A DNA stretch of 64,000 nucleotides from positions 34,174 to 98,173 of the forward strand of contig JAMPIV010017567.1 in the NCBI GenBank assembly GCA_024509875.1, given 5' to 3'. The DNA comes from Oreohelix idahoensis. Its lineage: Eukaryota; Mollusca; Gastropoda; Stylommatophora; Oreohelicidae. Positions 58,989-64,000 of this stretch are shown here, piece by piece. The position numbers and the translations under genes are program-made. The stretch's first letter is position 1. Every line of letters begins with the position of its first letter. The notes under the pieces are model-generated. The model was not told the origin of the DNA, did no database searches, and saw nothing but the letters and a program-made list of their open reading frames with translations.

Positions 58989-60027
58989 ATGGAAAAGAAG
59001 GAGGCCAGAGCTGTGATAAAATTTCTGATGTTTCAGAGAAAAACACCTACAGAAATACACAGGGAGATGGAACCAGTGTTTCGTGATTCTTGTCCTTCAT
59101 ATACTTCGGTAAAAAACTGGTGTCAACAGTTTAAGTGCGGCCGCACAAATGTTGCTGATCTGCCAAGATCTGGTAGACCAGCCTCAGAGTGCAACGATGA
59201 AAATGCAACAAGAGTGAGGAAAATCATTGACCAGGATAAAAAAAATGACAATTGTGGAGATAGCTAGTAGAGTAAAACTAAATGAAAGAACAGTTTATAG
59301 AATTTTACACAACAGGCTGAACATGAGAAAAGTGTGTGCACGCTGGTTTCCGCGACTGTTGACACGTGAACAGAAGCAAACGAGGGTAAATTGCTGTCAA
59401 CAGTTGCTCAAAAAGTGTCAGTCAAAAAATTTTGTGGAGACCATGGTGACAGTAGATGAGACTTGGGTACACCATTATGACCCCGAATCCAAAATTGCCA
59501 GCATGCAATGGAAAACCCCAGGCTCCCCAACACCTGTCAAGGCGAGGGCGCAGAAATCTGCAGGAAAAGTGATGCTGACTGTTTTTTGGGACGGCAAAGG
59601 TGTCCTTTTGAAAGATTATCTGCCTCGTGGCAACACAGTTAATGGACAGTACTATGCAGATCTTCTCACAAAACTAAGAAAGGTTGTGACCAGGAAACGA
59701 GGGATAACGCGCACTCAAAATCTTCCTTTGCTTCAAGACAACGCGCCCTCTCACAAAGCACGGCTTGTGCAGCTAGCAGCCAACGATTTGAATATTGAAA
59801 TTCTTCCACACCCACCATATTCTCCAGATTTGGCTCCATCAGACTTTTTTCTATTCCGAAATCTTAAAAAACAGCTAAAAGGAAATCATTTTGACAGTGA
59901 TGAAGAGGTTATACTGGCATGTGATGACTGGTTTAGTTTGAAAAATAGGGTGTTCTACTCCCAAGGTCTTTTCAAGGTCAAGCAGAGATGGCAGAAGTGT
60001 GTCAATACAGGCGGTGGGCTATATTGA
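58989..60027 (+). pseudogene. mariner transposase (DD34D), single frameshift
   Basis: Two overlapping frames, 58989-59267 and 59227-60027, together about 345 codons, the usual mariner length. The N-terminal part has the helix-turn-helix regions (MEKKEARAVIKFLMFQRKTP; TSVKNWCQQFKCGR). Catalytic D's: TVDETWVHHY (D at 59455-59457), LLQDNAPSHK (D at 59737-59739) and YSPDLAPSDFFLF (D at 59842-59844), with 34 residues between the last two. The frame breaks in an A8 run at 59238-59245; one A fewer would keep it open. No other lesion seen. Terminal inverted repeats could not be found by eye, so the element ends are unknown. Cut-and-paste enzyme acting at TA sites. Confidence 0.93.
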
Positions 60028-60559
60028 AAGTGAATAAACACTATACAAAATTTCAGCTCTCTGTGACATGTCGCTCCACTGAAGCACAAAGCTTGGATAT
60101 TTTGTAGCAGTATTTACATTGCCAAAAAGTGTCACCGAGGCTCTTATTTTTTAACAATGATTTAGTTTCCAGACCCACACCCATATATCAATGAGTTCAT
60201 CTTGTAGCTGCGATTCAGTGACGGCATTTTCTATTTCTACATTAAATGGCGTAACATTTCAGTCAGGAGCATGCATTTTATCCAATTTTTCGTAACGTAC
60301 TTGAATGTCTTTACCTAAGTTTTCGAGATGATTTACGGCAAGATACAAAACAAACATTTGATTGCCAACAAGAACACTTTTGGATGTAAAATTGAGTCAC
60401 AGCAGGCATTTTTATTTCTTTTATGATTGTCAACTTTTGATCAAAAAAGTTTAATTTTTTAAGGTCGATCTCTGTGGCTTATTGATCCCCTGGATGTCGA
60501 TGTCGACCCTTGGGGATCGATATTGACCTCTTTGGGGGTCTACTGTTGTATACAATTAG
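60028..60559. other. 3' flank of mariner, no further feature
   Basis: No TIR matching the upstream side was recognised. GTCGAT-rich short repeats at 60463-60535 (TCGATCTC..GATCCCCTGG..GTCGATGTCGACC..GGGGATCGAT) are partly palindromic. Confidence 0.4.
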
Positions 60560-60690
60560 AAGTAAACGTCCAGGTATTCACTGGGGGTCTCTTAAGAGAC
60601 AAAGAAAGAATATGCCTACTGCCCCAACAGTCATGTCGTACAGTGTGACTAATATGAGGATGTGCATGGGAGCTGGCAACCTCATCATAT
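60560..60690 (+). repeat. Dispersed repeat H, inverted copy
   Basis: AAGAGACAAAGAAAGAATATGCCTACT then TCATGTCGTACAGTGTGACTAATATGAGG and GAGCTGGCAACCTCATCAT. It is the reverse complement of the 58225-58330 region and of 61020-61140. Confidence 0.6.
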
Positions 60691-60904
60691 AAAACAATTT
60701 ATTTTTGACTGCACTATTGGCGATGCTCCCTATGGCGCCACCTCATATTGGGCGAAAAGTTCTCTCACAACAAGCAGAAGAGACACACACAAAAACCACG
60801 CCGAAAGGAGCACCAGGAAAAAAAAAAGCAGATGAGGGCGCATTCTCAAAGGTAAGGTGTGGGGAGGGGCTACTACCTTCACACGAAGTTGTATTTTTAT
60901 TTAT

Positions 60905-61165
60905 CATCTTTATTATCATCATCATTTTCCTTTTTACTCCCTGTGGAGCATACATCTACTACTGCAGCTGCGCCCTTTGCAAGAAGCATGCACAAGCAAT
61001 CACATGCTCTTACAGTGGTGCTTTGTGCAGCAAGTTTTTTTACAGGATGAGGTTGCATACCCATTCATAACTTAATTTTAGTCGCCTTGCACGATATGCC
61101 TGAGAGAACATGAGGCAAATTCCTTCTTTGTCTCATGAAAAGACCCGGGAAACAACTCGGCGCCC
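60905..61165 (-). repeat. Dispersed repeat H, copy right of the mariner
   Basis: Same orientation as 58095-58345; includes TCATCATCATTTTCC, a GATGAGGTTGCATACCCATT block and CCTTCTTTGTCTCATG...CCCGGG. Confidence 0.65.
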
Positions 61166-62286
61166 GGTTACACATAGTTTGCCCTTAATGTACTAAACAT
61201 AAGACTACTTTCTTTGTCTTTTGTCCTCGTAAGACGAATCAACTTTTTTCGATTTTTTTTCAAACCCACCCATTGTACTCCACGTCTTACCGCAGTTCCC
61301 CTCAACTTCCTCGATTAAACATAAGACGCCACCAGGCGTAATGGCCACTGACTGCTTTGACGGTCGGCGGCTAAGGATCAAAGAAAGAGAAGTACTAAAC
61401 ATACTGATAACAGTATGTTTACCTTCATTAAGCTATACTTGCATTATTAGTAGAAAAATCGAAATTGATGGGGCAAATAGATGCTTCGATAGATTAACTG
61501 ATTGATATAATGGCAGGCAGACAGGAGAAAATATAAGGTAGATATAGGTAAGTGATTAAAATTACATAGACAGTCAGGAAAATAAATAGAGAGACGGACA
61601 GAAAGGCTTCCCTATTAAGGTATTATTTTTTGTTTCGGATGTTTTGTACAGTCTTCGTCAGATTTGCTTGGCAAGTGACACTGTGTGTGGGCACTTTGTT
61701 TTGACGCGTGCATTAAATTTAAAATATGTGTGCAAGCACACAGCTTAAAGAACGGTGTCCTAAACATTTGTGTGTGCCATGGATCCCTTGAATTATCTGA
61801 TGGTGTTGTAAATTGAATGCGAATCGCTGTCACTTTTAGCTTAGTGGTCCGCCTCTGTCATATTCTCTATTTTATCTCCTCCCACTTTTTCTTTGTAATA
61901 GCTCCTATTCCTGGACCTAGTCACGTCACTTTTACGTTGGACAGGCTAAACTCCACCCCTTTGCATGTAGGCATCGGCACCAAGCTAAAGGTCGTTTCAT
62001 TTATCCTTTCTTGTGGGTAGCGGCCGAGTTCCCTGGTTCTTTGATTCAGAGAGAACCCGGCGACACAGGAAAACGACCTTAGCCTTTCATGTGTTCGAGC
62101 GCGTCTAGAATCGCAAACTCTGGTTGTTCGAATGACCGCCAGAGTGTCGATATAGATTATGCAACATTCCTTTATCCCGATCCGCCAGGGAGACAACTCC
62201 CCAGGTCCTTACGCCATGGTTGCGCTGCCTTCAATGCACGTGCAGCCCCACGCTTGAACTTCTGCAGACTTTACCTTACTATATAG
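61166..62286. other. No recognisable gene; diverged duplicate of 58690-58790 in its left part
   Basis: 61180-61475 shares ordered blocks with 58690-58790. The rest shows no domain, LTR or TIR. Bases 62282-62286 (TATAG) are the expected left TSD of LTR D. Confidence 0.45.
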
Positions 62287-64000
62287 TGTCGTGAAATTCT
62301 AAATCCACATATCTAAATTATAAAGTAAATGTAACGCCTAACGAAGTAATTCAATAAAAGGAAAGAAGAATGGTAAAAGAACAGTGCGGTCACAATAGCG
62401 TACGCCTGTATTATAGAAAGTCATACTAGCTAAACAAGAAATCCCCTTTTTCTACTTCGTCTGCATAATTGTAGCGCTTTCACGTTTGCTAGTAAAGCCT
62501 ACTGCATCAAATACACGCGTTTCTAAAAATAAAACTGGTACTGTGTTTCTTAGAAAACCTTGAGATAGACACACTGCGTAATGACCTAGATTAATATTAC
62601 ATTAATGTCATTTTATGCACTACGTAAACGAAAAGACAGACGGGCTTAGAAGAGAGAGAGAGAGAGAGAGATGTACGGAGGAACGCAGGCAATACTACCA
62701 CGTCGTCTCGCGATATAAAATTAATGCCACCCCACGCGAAAGGCATGCAGGCTTGCTTTTCTTTTCAAATAAACAGTGACAAAAAACACTACCAATACGA
62801 GGAAAGGTTTTAAAAAACATGGTTAATGCTTATTGGGAATCATGACACAATACTGTTTTACGTCTGAAATCCTGACATTAGCCTGACAGTAAAGAAGACA
62901 CCCCATCGTATAGAAGTGAACGGGTGGTAGAAGAAAATACATATTTTGAACGAAGCCACTTGGCTCCATTAAACTTATATATTTGGGTGCCTTAGGTCTT
63001 GCTGACAAAGAATATGTTAGGTGTTAAGCAAATAGTCTAATAATTAACAAATTATAGCCAAAATACTATAGTGGTGTTGTCTGACAACACAGGATCATAT
63101 TTGCTCATAATGGCGTGTTTTGACACTGCTTTAGAGGAAATGAGGCCACCACGTTAAATCCGATTTGATTGGCTAGAATAATATGTAAGGCGAAACATGA
63201 TTAGTCGACTGCTAATACTATTTTTGGTTGTTAATGGAAACGATAGGAAGGGTACATTTTTTCAAAAGCTTTTGTAAACATGGTCTCATTGGCTAGACCA
63301 TTTAATATAGTCAATTAGGAGCGTCTTTTCATGGCCACTTTTTGAAAATAAACTTTGTAGAAGCAAGTGCGTTGAGAACCAGCTCATATTTTTCTAATAA
63401 AAGCCTGGGACAGAGGCAGATCGGAATTGTGCCATAACTCATCGCCAGTCAACGTACTTGTTTAATATTTCCTTGAATTGTGGTAAGCTAGACATATTTG
63501 ATATCTTTTTGATGAAAATTGAATGTGAATTGATAATTTATGTCTGTATGTGTGTGGTTCAGTAACAAACATGAGGCAAAGCCTAGATATTGCTCCACCA
63601 TGAACAAAACTTGTCGGAGAGGAGTATAACTGTATGGGATTGCCAAATAGTACTATGACACCTATCTTATTTAATAGAAGGAAATAATGTTGGAATTGCA
63701 GAGGCGTTGTAACCATTAGGGAGAGGAATACTGGTGTATATTGTTTCATGAGAAGCTAGCAGTTGGCCTACCGCGCTGAACTCTGTGTTTGTTATGTATT
63801 GTGCTTCAGTGTGGAAATAGATTATAAATTAGTTCTGAAGTAGGAGGTACAACCTTCTTGTTTCAGGGACCGTGGTACTAAAGTATTAAAGCAGCACCTG
63901 GTCTGAGTTTTGCTGAATCCAGAGGCTGGTAGCATACTCCTTGGTCAAGATATCGACCAGTGTTGTTTCTCAAGAAAACGGTGAAGCAAGCGAGCAGAGG
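62287..64000 (+). repeat. LTR D: third C-type LTR, cut by the window end
   Basis: Starts TGTCGTGAAATTC and follows C's right LTR (33962 onwards) closely without the solo LTR. It includes a short (AG)n at 62650-62671 and the intact sequence CTTGGCTCCATT (62958-62969) where B inserted in C. More diverged at its first 60 bases. Whether it is the left LTR of a full element or a solo LTR cannot be told. Confidence 0.92.

Noticed and set aside
60463..60535. Palindromic GTCGAT cluster as a regulatory site
   Set aside because: Short, imperfect and single; no family or factor could be matched.

Overview
The window looks like a repeat-dense, AT-rich intergenic or intronic stretch of an invertebrate animal genome. 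A mollusc or other lophotrochozoan is my best guess, from the tRNA-derived SINEs, the LINE tails and the GMR1-type retrotransposons, but no host gene fixes the species. I find no intact host protein-coding gene, rRNA or functional tRNA. Almost everything recognisable is a transposable element or its debris, and much of it is nested. Element boundaries are set by TG...CA LTR ends and by target-site duplications (TSDs) that I read directly.

Positions 1-12300. A right-hand piece of a plus-strand Ty3/gypsy element (E) carries integrase followed by RNase H, with the reverse transcriptase removed in frame. Next is element A (3706-11440, minus strand), with 2.06-kb near-identical LTRs and TSD TCCTC. 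It sits inside a copy (F1) of an uncharacterised multicopy gene family. A better copy of that family (F2) lies at 41707-43396.

Positions 12300-18190. Microsatellites, a 138-bp TTAA-flanked MITE with internal hairpins, LINE 3' ends, two head-to-head tRNA SINEs, and a 178-bp hAT MITE with a perfect 8-bp TSD inside an older LINE remnant.

Positions 18191-38761. Element C (plus strand, TSD GACGA) is the most complete retrotransposon. Its order is Gag, protease, integrase, reverse transcriptase, RNase H: gypsy-type proteins in copia-type order, the hallmark of the GMR1 group. Its left LTR is split by element B (18590-27481, minus strand, TSD GGCTC). Its right LTR is split by a 2.3-kb solo LTR (TSD ATCCT). 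C carries one UGA and three frameshifts. A and B both lack protease and the integrase core, and carry the same unrelated segment instead. They look like a non-autonomous subfamily that was moved in trans by C-like relatives.

Positions 38762-62286. LINE tails, SINE clusters, pseudogene F2, two probable hAT shells, a 31-bp minisatellite grown out of a LINE 3' end, two Helitron 3' ends with near-identical hairpins, and a one-frameshift mariner (DD34D). At 62287 another C-type LTR (D) begins and runs off the window.
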